DNA of 64,000 nucleotides from Saprospiraceae bacterium (GCA_027080725.1 JALWRC010000015.1:28463-92462), one strand, 5' to 3'. Counted from the first letter of the stretch, positions 1-9,618 are shown. Notes: generated from the letters alone by a model not told the origin. Numbers and translations are program-made.

Positions 1-27
1 GAACCTGTTGCACCGTAGAAATAAACC

Positions 28-1122
28 CTATTGTTGTGCTCTCATGAGTAGAATAACGGTCAAAATACCGTAGAATATATTGGGGATCCAGACGCCCAGG
101 AGGGGCGAAAAAGCGACATTGGTCGCAAAGGTGATGGACACTTTCGTCAGGAAGATGAAGAGCGCTCCTAAGAACAGGGCCAACGCCAGATGTAACCCCA
201 TCCCGCCACGGACTTTTCTTCCGGCTATAGCCACCCCGAGAAGCGTCAAGATAATAATGGTAATGGGCTCTGTCGTCCTCTTGTATTTCTCAATCTCAAA
301 CAACCGGGTATTGCCCACCCCTTTCATCTTTTGCACTTCGATATAATCATTGAGTTCGGAAGTCGTCATCATCTCCTTGGCATTGGTCACCAATATGAAG
401 TCATTGGCCGTGAGATTGAGGGTGGTGTCGATGTGTTTTCCTTTGCCTATTATCAGGCTTTCTCCTCCTTTTGGACCGATTTTCCGGATGGTATAATCCT
501 TTATCCGCCAATGATTGGGTCCTTCGTACAATTGCACCCGGGGAGACTCCAGGAGATAAACCAAACGGTTGTCTTTAAACTTTTCTATTTTAAAATCCAA
601 TCCCGTACTGTCAGTCTTGCGATAATACCCCATAAATATTTTGGTGTCGGGGGAGATAAACATGTGGACTTTGCTGGACTTGGATTGGACGTTTTTCTTA
701 AAAATATACCGGTTTTCAAAGGCCTTTAGTGTCTTATTGCCCTCCGGCACCCAATAATGCAGGGCAAAGAGATGAAACAAAGCCAAAAAAGAAGAGGCGA
801 TAAAATACGGCAAGAGCAGGCGTCTAAAGGATATTCCGGCGCTCAACATGGCAATAATCTCCGAGTTGGCTGCCATTCTGGAAGTGATAAATACCACCGT
901 AATCAAGGCGTAAAGCGGGGCCAGGACGCTATTGATCCATGGGACAAAATTGACATAATACTCCTTGAGTATTTGCATTTTGGTGACGGGTTGGGATATG
1001 AAATCGTCGACTTTTTCACTAAAATCAAAGACTATTGCAATTGCTGAAAATATCAACAACATAAAAAAGAAGGTCAAAAGGAACTTCTTTACAATGTATT
1101 TATCCAGAATTTTAATGGTCAT
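28..1122 (-). CDS. LptF/LptG family lipopolysaccharide export permease
   Basis: Inner-membrane permease half of the LptBFG transporter, which extracts lipopolysaccharide from the inner membrane and passes it to the periplasmic bridge. The 364-residue product has the family layout: an N-terminal membrane segment at about 12-32, two more near 53-77 and 100-118, a large periplasmic domain at roughly 120-280, and three C-terminal segments to the end. Start and family motif (MTIKILDKYIVKKFL) fit YjgP/YjgQ proteins. The start codon overlaps the stop of tgt by 4 bp (ATGA), so the two are probably translationally coupled. Whether it is the F or the G paralogue cannot be decided here. Family certain; paralogue not. 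Confidence 0.93.
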   Translation of the reverse strand: MTIKILDKYIVKKFLLTFFFMLLIFSAIAIVFDFSEKVDDFISQPVTKMQILKEYYVNFVPWINSVLAPLYALITVVFITSRMAANSEIIAMLSAGISFRRLLLPYFIASSFLALFHLFALHYWVPEGNKTLKAFENRYIFKKNVQSKSSKVHMFISPDTKIFMGYYRKTDSTGLDFKIEKFKDNRLVYLLESPRVQLYEGPNHWRIKDYTIRKIGPKGGESLIIGKGKHIDTTLNLTANDFILVTNAKEMMTTSELNDYIEVQKMKGVGNTRLFEIEKYKRTTEPITIIILTLLGVAIAGRKVRGGMGLHLALALFLGALFIFLTKVSITFATNVAFSPLLGVWIPNIFYGILTVILLMRAQQ

Positions 1123-2249
1123 AATCTTTGGCTCAGTTTGGGGACTACACTATTCTTCCAACTTGCGAAATCACCCAATTGAATGTGCTTTCTCGCCGCT
1201 CCGACCAACTCGAGAAAGAATCCCAAATTATGTAAGGTCGATATCTGCGCTCCGGTCATTTCATTAACGCGTATGAGGTGCCTCAAGTATGCACGGGAAT
1301 GATTTCGGCTGGTTTTTACCGTGCTTTCGGGATCTATGGGGGTGTGGTCGTGCTCCCATTTTTTGTTCTTTATATTAATAATACCCGACCAGGTGTACAA
1401 GAGCCCGTGTCTAGCATTGCGGGAAGGCAATACACAATCAAACATGTCAATGCCCAGGGCGATGCTCTCCAATATATTAACGGGAGTACCCACTCCCATC
1501 AAGTACCTCGGTTTGTCCTCCGGCAATATGGAAGTACACAGGGCCGTCATCTCGTACATCTCCTCTGCCGGTTCTCCTACGGACAGGCCACCAATCGCAT
1601 TGATGGGCTGCTCTTTGACTGCAATATACTCAGCAGACATTCGGCGCAGGTCCTTGTAGGTCCCCCCTTGTACAATCGGGGCCAGCACCTGCCGGTACCC
1701 ATAATGGGGTTCGCTACGAGACATATACTCCAAGCAGCGATCCAGCCAACGATGCGTGCGTCCGGTAGAGGATTTGGCGTAGGAGTAATCACAAGGATGC
1801 GGTATGCATTCGTCAAATGCCATGATGATATCGGCCCCAATCTGGCGCTGTATTTCTGTTGCCGACTCGGGAGTAAAGGTATGCATGGACCCGTCGATAG
1901 GAGACTTGAAGCGCACCCCTTGTTCATTGATTTTTCTGGAGCCGGCAAGGGAATAAACCTGATATCCTCCGCTGTCGGTTAGAATCGGTTTGTGCCATCC
2001 AGTAAATGCGTGCAATCCACCGGCAGACCGGAGTACTTCCGTGGTGGGCCGAAGATATAGATGAAAAGTGTTGCCCAGTATTATTTGGGCACCGACTTCG
2101 GACTCCAATTCATGCATTTTGACCCCCTTCACGGAGCCAAGTGTCCCTACCGGCATGAATATCGGCGTCTGAATGGAACCGTGATCCGTAACCAATGTAC
2201 CACTCCGGGCCTTTGACCCGGGGTCTTTATGCTCGATTGTAAATTTCAT
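1119..2249 (-). CDS. tgt: tRNA-guanine(34) transglycosylase
   Basis: Exchanges guanine-34 of GUN-anticodon tRNAs for a queuosine precursor. The 376-residue TIM-barrel protein keeps the general acid Asp92 (in LTDSGGYQ) and the nucleophile Asp271 (in MFDCVLPSRNARHG). The zinc site is unusual: the CxCxxC triplet of the E. coli-type enzyme lies at about 309-315, and here the stretch reads STVKTS with no cysteine, while the downstream His of LHNL (340) is kept. I believe other Bacteroidota Tgt proteins show this too, but cannot check. The gene has its own promoter directly at the ATG, and its stop overlaps the start of the LptF/G gene. Confidence 0.96.
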   Translation of the reverse strand: MKFTIEHKDPGSKARSGTLVTDHGSIQTPIFMPVGTLGSVKGVKMHELESEVGAQIILGNTFHLYLRPTTEVLRSAGGLHAFTGWHKPILTDSGGYQVYSLAGSRKINEQGVRFKSPIDGSMHTFTPESATEIQRQIGADIIMAFDECIPHPCDYSYAKSSTGRTHRWLDRCLEYMSRSEPHYGYRQVLAPIVQGGTYKDLRRMSAEYIAVKEQPINAIGGLSVGEPAEEMYEMTALCTSILPEDKPRYLMGVGTPVNILESIALGIDMFDCVLPSRNARHGLLYTWSGIINIKNKKWEHDHTPIDPESTVKTSRNHSRAYLRHLIRVNEMTGAQISTLHNLGFFLELVGAARKHIQLGDFASWKNSVVPKLSQRL

Positions 2250-2254
2250 TGGCG

Positions 2255-2262
2255 CAAAGATA
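2255..2262 (-). promoter_or_regulatory. -7 promoter element of tgt (TATCTTTG)
   Basis: Exact match to the Bacteroidota -7 consensus TAnnTTTG. Only five bases separate it from the ATG at 2249, so the transcript should start at or within a base or two of the start codon. No clear -33 TTTG is visible. Confidence 0.6.
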
Positions 2263-2270
2263 ACCCTTTG

Positions 2271-3395
2271 TTACCAACCCTTACGTCTATGTATCAATCC
2301 GGGCACGATTAGAGACAGATACAATGCACTCATCCCCATATCCAACAAAGGAAACCATATCAACAAATCCCGCCCCTCCAAAAGACGCCAGACCTTCCTA
2401 CCCAAGAGGCCTAAGAACAAATAGCGAAAAACAAAACCCAATAAGACCCATTTCCAATAAATGCTGAAAAGTACCGGAATACCCAAAAGCAATCCGATTT
2501 GACTCATTCCGTACAGGCCTAAGATAAAGCGCTGCCAAGGGCGATAATGACGTGCTGTCGAAACATGACGGGCTTTTTGTCGCCACCAGCCCCTCCAGGT
2601 TTCCTTTGGTGCGGACCATACAAAACTATCGCGATCCAAGCAAACTCCGGTATTGCCCCCGTTTCCCTTGGATGCAATCAAGAGATCATCATCTCCGGAG
2701 GACAAGTCCATCCGCAGGAAGGACAATTCCCCATGTATCCATTGTTTCCTGTACATCATGTTCCTCCCTACGCCCATGTAAGGCAGCCCTGCTGTAGCCC
2801 AACCCAAGTACTGTATCGCCGTCAGGAGCGTCTCATGTCGTATAAGCTTGTTGAGTAGTCCTTTCCGTTTGGAATAGGGACTGTAGCCCAGTATGAAATG
2901 GCGGGCACCGTCTATTTGTCGTGCCATGGTGTCCAACCATTTCATACCCGGAACACAATCCACATCCGTAACAGCCACCCACATGCCTCCGGCCTTGCCC
3001 AAACCGTAAAGTAAAGCCTCTTTCTTCCCGGGACGCGTATCCTCCATCCGGTATATCGAAAGGGTTCTATCCTGTTTTTGTCTCGCTTGGAGCCACTCCC
3101 ACGTGCCATCCGTGGATCCATCATCGACGAGTATTATCTCATAATCCGGATACTGTTGTCCCTTTAAGGCCGCTATTAGCTTGGGTAAAAGCGCTTTTCC
3201 GTCTTTGATACAGACCACCACCGAAATAAACGGGAGGGGCGATGTCGATGCTTCGCTCTTGTATGAAACCAACTTGAGCAGGAGATAGCCCAGGTATAAC
3301 GTATTGAATAATAGCGCGCATAGCAACAACAACCATATATAGTACGTTAAAATATCTGACAAAATATCCTGTATTTTAGGAGTGCAAAGTATCAA
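2271..3395 (-). CDS. Membrane-anchored family 2 glycosyltransferase
   Basis: A 374-residue GT-A fold glycosyltransferase with one N-terminal membrane helix (about 17-40) and two or three at the C-terminus (about 295-370), so the catalytic domain lies at the cytoplasmic face. Visible motifs are the nucleotide-binding start PFISVVVCIKDG, DDGSTDGTW (about 91-99), the metal site VTDVDC, and a late RW-type segment near ETWRGWWRQKARH. This resembles chitin/hyaluronan-synthase-like GT2 enzymes of envelope glycan pathways; donor and acceptor are unknown. The only start giving the N-terminal helix is a TTG, so the exact N-terminus is uncertain. It is divergent from the GT4 gene at 3638 and lies 21 bp upstream of tgt. 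Confidence 0.85.
   Translation of the reverse strand: MILCTPKIQDILSDILTYYIWLLLLCALLFNTLYLGYLLLKLVSYKSEASTSPLPFISVVVCIKDGKALLPKLIAALKGQQYPDYEIILVDDGSTDGTWEWLQARQKQDRTLSIYRMEDTRPGKKEALLYGLGKAGGMWVAVTDVDCVPGMKWLDTMARQIDGARHFILGYSPYSKRKGLLNKLIRHETLLTAIQYLGWATAGLPYMGVGRNMMYRKQWIHGELSFLRMDLSSGDDDLLIASKGNGGNTGVCLDRDSFVWSAPKETWRGWWRQKARHVSTARHYRPWQRFILGLYGMSQIGLLLGIPVLFSIYWKWVLLGFVFRYLFLGLLGRKVWRLLEGRDLLIWFPLLDMGMSALYLSLIVPGLIHRRKGW
2892..2901 (+). repeat. TATGAAATGG word, copy 1
   Basis: Inside the family 2 glycosyltransferase gene; on the gene strand the copy reads His-Phe-Ile. Confidence 0.7.
2937..2946 (-). repeat. TATGAAATGG word, copy 2
   Basis: Only 36 bp from copy 1 and in the opposite orientation. 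On the gene strand it reads Met-Lys-Trp, a different frame from copy 1. Preceded by GG and followed by T, as in the longer consensus. Confidence 0.7.
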
Positions 3396-3579
3396 CTTTT
3401 AGCGAATATCACCTATTATCATGGGAAATTAGCCATTTGTCCTGTCACCGGATTTGCCCTTACCTCTATTCCATCGCATCTTTTTCCTTAAAATAGCAAC
3501 CGCGTTAGAGATTTAGAAAAAGCGCTCCGGGTCAGACAACAATTTACCCTTCAATAGCTTTTACTGTAATAATCCTAAA

Positions 3580-3611
3580 GTTGAAGCCTTCAGCAAACGG
3601 GTTTAACTTTG
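3580..3611 (+). promoter_or_regulatory. Bacteroidota-type promoter for the GT4 gene
   Basis: A -33-like GTTG at 3580-3583 and a perfect -7 TAACTTTG at 3604-3611, separated by 20 bp, which is the usual spacing. The start codon follows 26 bp later. Confidence 0.6.
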
Positions 3612-3637
3612 CTTAAACAGATTTATTCAAAGGATTT

Positions 3638-4732
3638 ATGCGAATCGGATACGACGCCAAGCGATATTTTTACAATTTCACCGGACTGGGCAATTATGCC
3701 CGGACTCTGGCCGGGGATCTCTCCCTTTCGATACCCGATGAGGATACCTTGGTGTTGTTCTCTCCGGGCAAAATCAAGGACTCCCCTCCCGTATTTGGCA
3801 ATCGCTCGAAGATGGAAGTTTGTAGTCTGGCTCCATTGGGCAATTGGAAGCGAATCCGGGGTTATAACGGGGTTTTGAAGCGGGAACACATCGATATCTT
3901 TCATGGCTTGAGCAACGAACTACCGTCCGGTATTCATCGATCCAGCATCCCTTCCATTGTCACTATTCACGATGTGATCTTCCGGTCTCATCCCCGGGAT
4001 TACCCGAAGATGGACCGATGGATATATGATGTAAAAACGGCTAAAGCGCTGAAACGAGCCAGTCAAATCACCGCGATTAGTAGCTCCACCAAACGGGACC
4101 TCGTCTTCTATTATCATGTAGATCCGGATAGAATCAAAGTCATCTATCAGAGTGTTCACCCGTTATTTAGGGTCGTAGAAGATTACAAGGCGATATGTAT
4201 CCCGGCAGGAATCCCAAAGGAGTTCCTGTTGAGCGTCGGAACCTTTTCTCCTCGCAAGAACCAATTGCGCATCCTGGAAGCACTGGCCAATTTGCCAAAG
4301 GAGAACAGACCCTTTATCGTCTTTATCGGCAGGGGACGAGAAGCGTATATGAAGGCTATACATCAATACATTGACCGGCACCGGCTTCGTGCATATGTGC
4401 GCATCCTCGACAATGTATCCATGGAGGAGTTGCTCGGTTGGTATCGGGCGGCAAAGGCCTCCATTTACCTCTCGCTTTTCGAAGGATTTGGACTACCCGT
4501 CATCGAGTCACTTTATGCCGGCACACCGGTCATCGCCTCCGATGTCCCTGCCATCCGGGAAGCCGGAGGGGATGCAGCACAGTATGTTTCTCCCTTTGAG
4601 CTGTCGGAAATTGAGGAAGCAATATCCCATCCTCCCGTCTTAAATCCGGAGCTAACGTTGAAGCACCTTCAAAAATTTTCCCCCACCCAAATCTCGAATC
4701 AATGGATAGATTTATATCGATTATTGATATAG
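3638..4732 (+). CDS. Family 1/4 glycosyltransferase (GT-B fold)
   Basis: A 364-residue soluble GT-B glycosyltransferase. The N-terminal acceptor half starts MRIGYDAKRYFYNFTGLG. The C-terminal nucleotide-sugar half contains LLSVGTFSPRKN (about 193-205) and the retaining-GT4 signature LFEGFGLPVIESLYAG (about 279-294) with the E-x7-E pair. The substrate is probably a mannosyl- or related nucleotide sugar for envelope polysaccharide, but the sequence does not say which. It stands alone between the divergent GT2 gene and trmB. Confidence 0.9.
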   Translation: MRIGYDAKRYFYNFTGLGNYARTLAGDLSLSIPDEDTLVLFSPGKIKDSPPVFGNRSKMEVCSLAPLGNWKRIRGYNGVLKREHIDIFHGLSNELPSGIHRSSIPSIVTIHDVIFRSHPRDYPKMDRWIYDVKTAKALKRASQITAISSSTKRDLVFYYHVDPDRIKVIYQSVHPLFRVVEDYKAICIPAGIPKEFLLSVGTFSPRKNQLRILEALANLPKENRPFIVFIGRGREAYMKAIHQYIDRHRLRAYVRILDNVSMEELLGWYRAAKASIYLSLFEGFGLPVIESLYAGTPVIASDVPAIREAGGDAAQYVSPFELSEIEEAISHPPVLNPELTLKHLQKFSPTQISNQWIDLYRLLI

Positions 4733-4833
4733 CATCACATAGAATGTCAAAGAGGTGTGGTCCCATAAGAACTTATTGTATTGATTTGGGCTAAGAAGTC
4801 TCTAAGGAGGGGACACAAAGAGGTCTGCTTTGT

Positions 4834-4841
4834 TATCTTTG
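4834..4841 (+). promoter_or_regulatory. -7 promoter element of trmB (TATCTTTG)
   Basis: Perfect TAnnTTTG, 17 bp before the ATG of trmB. A -33 TTTG at usual spacing is not visible, so the -7 match carries the call. Confidence 0.55.
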
Positions 4842-4858
4842 CATGAAATTGTCGAAAA

Positions 4859-5554
4859 ATGGGAAGAAAAAACAAATTGGGGCGCTTTGCAGACCTGCTT
4901 TCTTATCCAAATGTATACGAAAACTTTGATACCCACCATCCCTCATTGGTGGGGAAGGACAACCAACCCGTCCTGTTAAACGGTCAATGGGCAAAGAAGC
5001 ATTTTAAAAACAACGCCCCTATCACCCTTGAGTTGGCATGTGGACGCGGTGAATACACTGTAGCGCTGGCACAGAGGCACGTGGAGAAAAATTTTATTGG
5101 CATGGATATCAAAGGGGCGAGGATTTGGAAAGGGGCGACGTTTGCCTTGGAACAAAAAATTAACAACGCGGCTTTTCTCCGTACGCGTATCGAGTTTATC
5201 GACCATTTTTTTGATCCGGGGGAAGTCAGTGAGATGTGGATCACGTTTCCCGATCCGTTTCCCCGCAAGAGCAAAGCCAACCGACGCCTCACCGGGGATA
5301 TGTTTTTAAGCCGGTACAAAGCGTTTTTGCCTGTAGGAGGTGTTATTCACCTTAAGACTGATGCGGATAGCCTGTATGCATTTACCCTCGAAGTATTAGA
5401 GTCCAGGGGAGACTACCGGATTGTGATGCACTCTGATGATATTTATTCCGGAGATTTGCCCCATCCGGATTTGGATATAAAAACCTATTATGAAGGCAAG
5501 CACCTAGAAGCGGGTAAGGCCATCAAATACATCCAAATGATCCGTACAGAGTAG
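4859..5554 (+). CDS. trmB: tRNA (guanine-N7-)-methyltransferase
   Basis: Methylates G46 in the variable loop of tRNAs using S-adenosylmethionine. The 231-residue protein has the SAM motif ELACGRGEYTVALA (about 58-72), the segment IGMDIKGARIWKGA and the TrmB signature TFPDPFPRKSKANRRL (about 129-144). Length and order match the family. It is a single-gene unit with its own promoter, followed by the PorZ gene. Confidence 0.96.
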   Translation: MGRKNKLGRFADLLSYPNVYENFDTHHPSLVGKDNQPVLLNGQWAKKHFKNNAPITLELACGRGEYTVALAQRHVEKNFIGMDIKGARIWKGATFALEQKINNAAFLRTRIEFIDHFFDPGEVSEMWITFPDPFPRKSKANRRLTGDMFLSRYKAFLPVGGVIHLKTDADSLYAFTLEVLESRGDYRIVMHSDDIYSGDLPHPDLDIKTYYEGKHLEAGKAIKYIQMIRTE

Positions 5555-5742
5555 GGAGTTAGAACCTGTTAAATAATCGGTGAACAATACACGAAAGGCA
5601 ATATCTTAGGGCTGTTATTAGTTTATATTTTCGTAGTTATTCAGTAGATACCATGGTCTGCTTTTGACCTTCACTACTCTTTTAGTTGGACAAAAACCAC
5701 ATCTTCAGGAGTAGGCTATTAATATATCAAAACCAAAAACGA

Positions 5743-8121
5743 ATGCGTTGCTTCAACACCGTAAAACCACAGACTATTGTGTCCATTAAATCCTTGTTCA
5801 GTATTGCATTCTTTTTACTGATGGGATTAATGCCCTTGCATGCTCAGGACAACCAACAACGACTGAGTATCGGACAATGGGAAAGTCATTTCCCCTATCG
5901 CAATGGTCTCTCGGTCACCCAATCCGGTGATCGCATCTACTATTCCACCCCGCTCGGGCTAATCTCCTTTGACAAAGAGGACTACTCCCATTTAACCTAT
6001 GAGAAAGAAGATGGGCTCCCTTTTCTCAATTCAGGTGCATTGGAGTATTTCTCTCCCCTCGACTTGGTAGTAATAGGCTATAAGAATGGGCTGATTACCA
6101 CATTGAAAGAGGGGCAGTTTGCCAGCTATTCGGACATCCGGGATTATGATTTGCCGATAGATAAGAACATCAACAAACTCATAAGCAAGGACGATGATGG
6201 CATCTTAATCGCGGCCAATTACGGATTGACCTCGTTGGATCTTCGCAATAATAAATTTATTTTTACCACCTTTACAGATGGCGTTCCGGTATACGATGCA
6301 TTGGTATTTGAAGGGAAGTATTACATGGCCACAGAAGCGGGCCTTTATGAATTTGACCCAACCGGAGGGCAGATTGTTCAGGACTTTAATGCCTGGCGTA
6401 ACATCCTTGGAGATTTTGGATTGTCCACTAAATTGCCGGTTAAGGGCCTTGGGGTTTTGGACGGGAGCTTATATTTTGGTGCTGGCCATAAGGTGTATAA
6501 AATAGTCGATCAATCGATTCAGGAAGTAGCAGACCGGCCGGAGCATATTTTTTCAAGCATGAAGCAAAGCGAAGAGGCGCTCATTGCCGTCTTTCAGTGT
6601 TCCGGGCAATGCTCCAAAGGTACAGCTCTGAAAATCCTCCGCGATGCAGTAACTGAGGTGAGTGCATCCTGTATTGGTGTCCCGGTAGAGGGAATCGTGG
6701 ATCAATATGGTAAGATTTGGATGGCTGATATGTACGATGGGTTTCGCTTGATGGAGTCCCATTCTTCTAATTGCAAATACATTTTTCCGAACAGCCCTTT
6801 TTCGAAGAATGTGACGGGTATTACATTTGACAAAGAGGGTAAGGTCTTGGTGGCAGCAGGAGGGCATGATGATACATGGACCCCGCGCTGGAGGAGAGAT
6901 GGTCTATACACTTACGATGGAACCTCTTGGGAAAGAATCAGTAGCAATTCTAACCCTGTCATTAAGGATAGCTTGTTTTACGATATATCCCAGGTTGCGG
7001 TGCATCCACAGACAGGCAACTATTTCATAGCCTCTTATCTCTCTGGATTAATGGAAATGACACCTGATGGAGAAATTGTGCACATCTGGAATAAGAACAA
7101 TTCTGCCCTCCAGGGCACGATCGGGGATGTGGCTCGTACACGTATCTCTGATTTGGCATTTGATAAGGATAATAATCTGTGGATTTGCAATTTTGGTGCG
7201 GGAAAACCATTGGTCAAGTATGCATCTGACGGCACCTGGTCGTCCTTTGGAGATGCAGAGGTGGGAAGTGCTTTCTCTGCAATAGATATTGACAAAAACG
7301 GCAATGTATGGATAGCTGTTGCATCAGCGGATGTCTCACGTGGTGTGGTGGTTTTCAACGAAGGAGACACGGAGGTAGAGGGAGACGAAAAATGGAGGGT
7401 TTTCACCCAATCCAATAGCGCCTTACCCAGCAATATCGTCAATGACATAGAGGTAGATTTGGATGGTTCGGTATGGGCTTGTACTTCGCTGGGGGTCGTC
7501 ACTTTTGATTGTGAGGCAGATGCTTTTGAGGAAGACCGGTGCCAGGGGGACCGCCGGAAGGTCGTGGTCAACGGCATCCCGGAGTATCTTCTCAATTATG
7601 AAATCGTACATACTGTGGCGGTAGATGGAGCAAATCGCAAATGGTTTGGGACGGAAAGTGGAGTATATGTCATGTCTCCTTCCGGGGAAGAATTGATCGT
7701 CAATTACAATGAAAAGAACTCTCCGTTGCCTGACGATAAGGTTCAAGCTATAGATATCGAGCCCAAAAGCGGTGTGGTCTTTATTGGGACGAACAAGGGC
7801 CTTATCTCTTTACGAACCAATGCCACGGAGGCACCAAATACATTTATCGAGGATATAGAAGTATTCCCCAACCCCGTCCGACCCGGGTATAGTGGCAATA
7901 TTTATATCCGGGGATTGGCTAGAAACGCCCGGGTTAAAATTACGGATTTGGATGGGCAAATTGTCTTTGAGACCACTGCAAATGGGGGTATAGCCACATG
8001 GGATGGCAAGGATTTTAATGGAAGTGATGTGTCGACAGGAGTGTATTATGTTTTTGCTACAAAATTTGAAGAATTCAGCTCTCCGGAGGGCGCTGTCGGC
8101 AAATTGGTTATCGTGCGATAG
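5743..8121 (+). CDS. porZ: PorZ-like type IX secretion protein with beta-propellers and sorting domain
   Basis: PorZ is the cell-surface member of the type IX attachment complex, which removes sorting signals and couples cargo to lipopolysaccharide. I chose the ATG at 5743 because it begins 19 residues before a good signal peptide (core FLLMGLMPLHAQ); an upstream TTG at 5686 would add 19 residues with no purpose I can see. The 792-residue product starts, after the signal, with the PorZ propeller motif IGQWESHFPYRNGLSVTQ, continues with two-component-regulator-like propeller repeats (for example DKNGNVWIAV, DLDGSVWACTS), and ends with a type A sorting domain starting EVFPNPVRPG. It has no T9SS neighbours. 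The name rests on the N-terminal domain and overall architecture. Confidence 0.85.
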   Translation: MRCFNTVKPQTIVSIKSLFSIAFFLLMGLMPLHAQDNQQRLSIGQWESHFPYRNGLSVTQSGDRIYYSTPLGLISFDKEDYSHLTYEKEDGLPFLNSGALEYFSPLDLVVIGYKNGLITTLKEGQFASYSDIRDYDLPIDKNINKLISKDDDGILIAANYGLTSLDLRNNKFIFTTFTDGVPVYDALVFEGKYYMATEAGLYEFDPTGGQIVQDFNAWRNILGDFGLSTKLPVKGLGVLDGSLYFGAGHKVYKIVDQSIQEVADRPEHIFSSMKQSEEALIAVFQCSGQCSKGTALKILRDAVTEVSASCIGVPVEGIVDQYGKIWMADMYDGFRLMESHSSNCKYIFPNSPFSKNVTGITFDKEGKVLVAAGGHDDTWTPRWRRDGLYTYDGTSWERISSNSNPVIKDSLFYDISQVAVHPQTGNYFIASYLSGLMEMTPDGEIVHIWNKNNSALQGTIGDVARTRISDLAFDKDNNLWICNFGAGKPLVKYASDGTWSSFGDAEVGSAFSAIDIDKNGNVWIAVASADVSRGVVVFNEGDTEVEGDEKWRVFTQSNSALPSNIVNDIEVDLDGSVWACTSLGVVTFDCEADAFEEDRCQGDRRKVVVNGIPEYLLNYEIVHTVAVDGANRKWFGTESGVYVMSPSGEELIVNYNEKNSPLPDDKVQAIDIEPKSGVVFIGTNKGLISLRTNATEAPNTFIEDIEVFPNPVRPGYSGNIYIRGLARNARVKITDLDGQIVFETTANGGIATWDGKDFNGSDVSTGVYYVFATKFEEFSSPEGAVGKLVIVR

Positions 8122-8165
8122 GCCGGATGGTAGGGCGAATATCCTCCCCATAAACTATCTCCCTC

Positions 8166-8840
8166 CTATGAACGGAGGTTGCCCAAGGCCACTATTACAA
8201 TAGAGTAATCACATGGTTGATGCAGATGTATGGTCTTTAGGCCAGCTTCTTGGGCTCCAGTCACATTTTCCACTTTATCATCGACAAACCATGTTTTAGC
8301 GGGAGAGATACCTGCATCATTCAAAACAAATTGGTAGGTCTCCACGTCCGGTTTACGACGATGTATCAGATGAGAATAGTAACAGTTCTCAAAATTATTT
8401 TCGAACTGTACCAGTGAAAGTTCAGGAGCGAGTAACCGTTCAAAACCCCTATAGTGCAGGTGGTTAATATTGCTGAGCAAATATAAATTATACTGTCGCC
8501 CTATCTCTTCAAGAAAGATCAATGCTTTGGGATGCAGGCTAAGGAGCATTTTATTCCAAGCTTTTATAATGTCAAGAGCATGGACATCGCTATTAGAGAA
8601 GCGGAGCAAGCCATTGATGAATAGCTCGGTGGATATTCGGCCGGTTTCATATTTTTTGAGATGGGGTTTTAAGAACCCTTCTTCCCAATCTCCTGTACAT
8701 CTTGCGGGATCCATCAGCTCCGTCAACGCATGATAAGTGGCAGGTTCGTCAATGCAAAACAGCACATTGCCCAAGTCGAGGATGAGATTTTCTCTATTGT
8801 TCCGGTTAGTCATAATAACACGCTTCTTGATAAGAGTCAT
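8166..8840 (-). CDS. HAD-superfamily hydrolase (YihX-like phosphatase)
   Basis: A 224-residue haloacid-dehalogenase-type phosphatase. Motif I is LILDLGNVLFCID, with the nucleophile Asp of the DxGN subtype seen in YihX and related sugar-phosphatases. Motif II is in LLSNINHLHY, motif III is the Lys of HRRKPDVETY, and motif IV is TWFVDDKVENV. A helical cap fills about 20-95. The start could be 8840 or the ATG at 8813, which sits directly before the core. Substrate unknown; a small sugar phosphate or phospho-metabolite is likely from the family. Confidence 0.88.
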   Translation of the reverse strand: MTLIKKRVIMTNRNNRENLILDLGNVLFCIDEPATYHALTELMDPARCTGDWEEGFLKPHLKKYETGRISTELFINGLLRFSNSDVHALDIIKAWNKMLLSLHPKALIFLEEIGRQYNLYLLSNINHLHYRGFERLLAPELSLVQFENNFENCYYSHLIHRRKPDVETYQFVLNDAGISPAKTWFVDDKVENVTGAQEAGLKTIHLHQPCDYSIVIVALGNLRS

Positions 8841-8877
8841 ATATTCTTTTCAAAAGAAAATCTTGCGAGAAGATTCA

Positions 8878-9618
8878 TCATTTGACTATCCAGTACTTTA
8901 TTATGCTATAAATCGCACGGACTCCATCCCGCCAACCTATTTTCTTACCCTCTTCGTAAGTTCGCCCGTAGTAGGAGATACCTACCTCATAGATTCTGAT
9001 GTTTTTCACCCTTGAAATCTTTTGGGTCACTTCGGGTTCAAATCCAAATCGCTTTTCTTTAAGGTGGAGGCTTTGGATGATTTTAGTATCGAACATTTTG
9101 TAACAAGTTTCCATGTCTGAGAGGTTCAGATTGGTCGTCATATTGCTCAAGAAGGTGAGAAACCGATTGCCCAAAGTGTGCCAAAAGAACAAAATGCGGT
9201 GCGGATTAGCCCCTTTGAATCTCGACCCATAAACCACATCGGCCTCCCCTCTTAATATTGGCTTAAGCAGGTCATTGAACTCATTGGGGTCATATTCCAG
9301 GTCTGCATCCTGAATAACCAAAAAATCTCCTGTTGCCTCCTTTATGCCGCGATGCAAAGCAGCTCCCTTTCCCATATTTTTGGGTTGGGTAAAATATTGG
9401 ATATTCAGGTCCGGATAATCCTCCATGTATGCTTTGATAATCTCTTCCGACCGGTCTTTCGAACAATCGTTGACGATAAGAATTTCCTTTTTGATATCAT
9501 CGGTTAAGCGCAATGCCCTCAATTCGTCGAGGATGCTTTTAATGGTGTTTTCTTCGTTGTACACCGGGATAACTATGGAGAGGGTATCAATCTTTCTATT
9601 TTTGCTCATGGTACTCAT
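8878..9618 (-). CDS. Dolichol-phosphate-mannose-synthase-like glycosyltransferase
   Basis: A 246-residue family 2 glycosyltransferase without membrane helices, of the DPM1/polyprenyl-phosphate glycosyltransferase group. It begins with [14 protein letters not shown], has [13 protein letters not shown] (about 48-60), [15 protein letters not shown] and the metal-binding QDADLEYDP (about 97-105). It probably loads a sugar onto undecaprenyl phosphate at the cytoplasmic face of the inner membrane, for later transfer on the periplasmic side. No acceptor glycosyltransferase is adjacent. Substrate not determinable. Confidence 0.88.
   Translation of the reverse strand: MSTMSKNRKIDTLSIVIPVYNEENTIKSILDELRALRLTDDIKKEILIVNDCSKDRSEEIIKAYMEDYPDLNIQYFTQPKNMGKGAALHRGIKEATGDFLVIQDADLEYDPNEFNDLLKPILRGEADVVYGSRFKGANPHRILFFWHTLGNRFLTFLSNMTTNLNLSDMETCYKMFDTKIIQSLHLKEKRFGFEPEVTQKISRVKNIRIYEVGISYYGRTYEEGKKIGWRDGVRAIYSIIKYWIVK

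Noticed and set aside
1278..1982. A 234-codon open frame antisense to tgt
   Set aside because: It runs opposite a clearly real gene, its product has no recognisable domain, and the tgt frame fully explains the sequence.
7035..7595. A 186-codon open frame antisense to the PorZ gene
   Set aside because: Low-complexity Ser/Thr/Pro product and complete overlap with PorZ.
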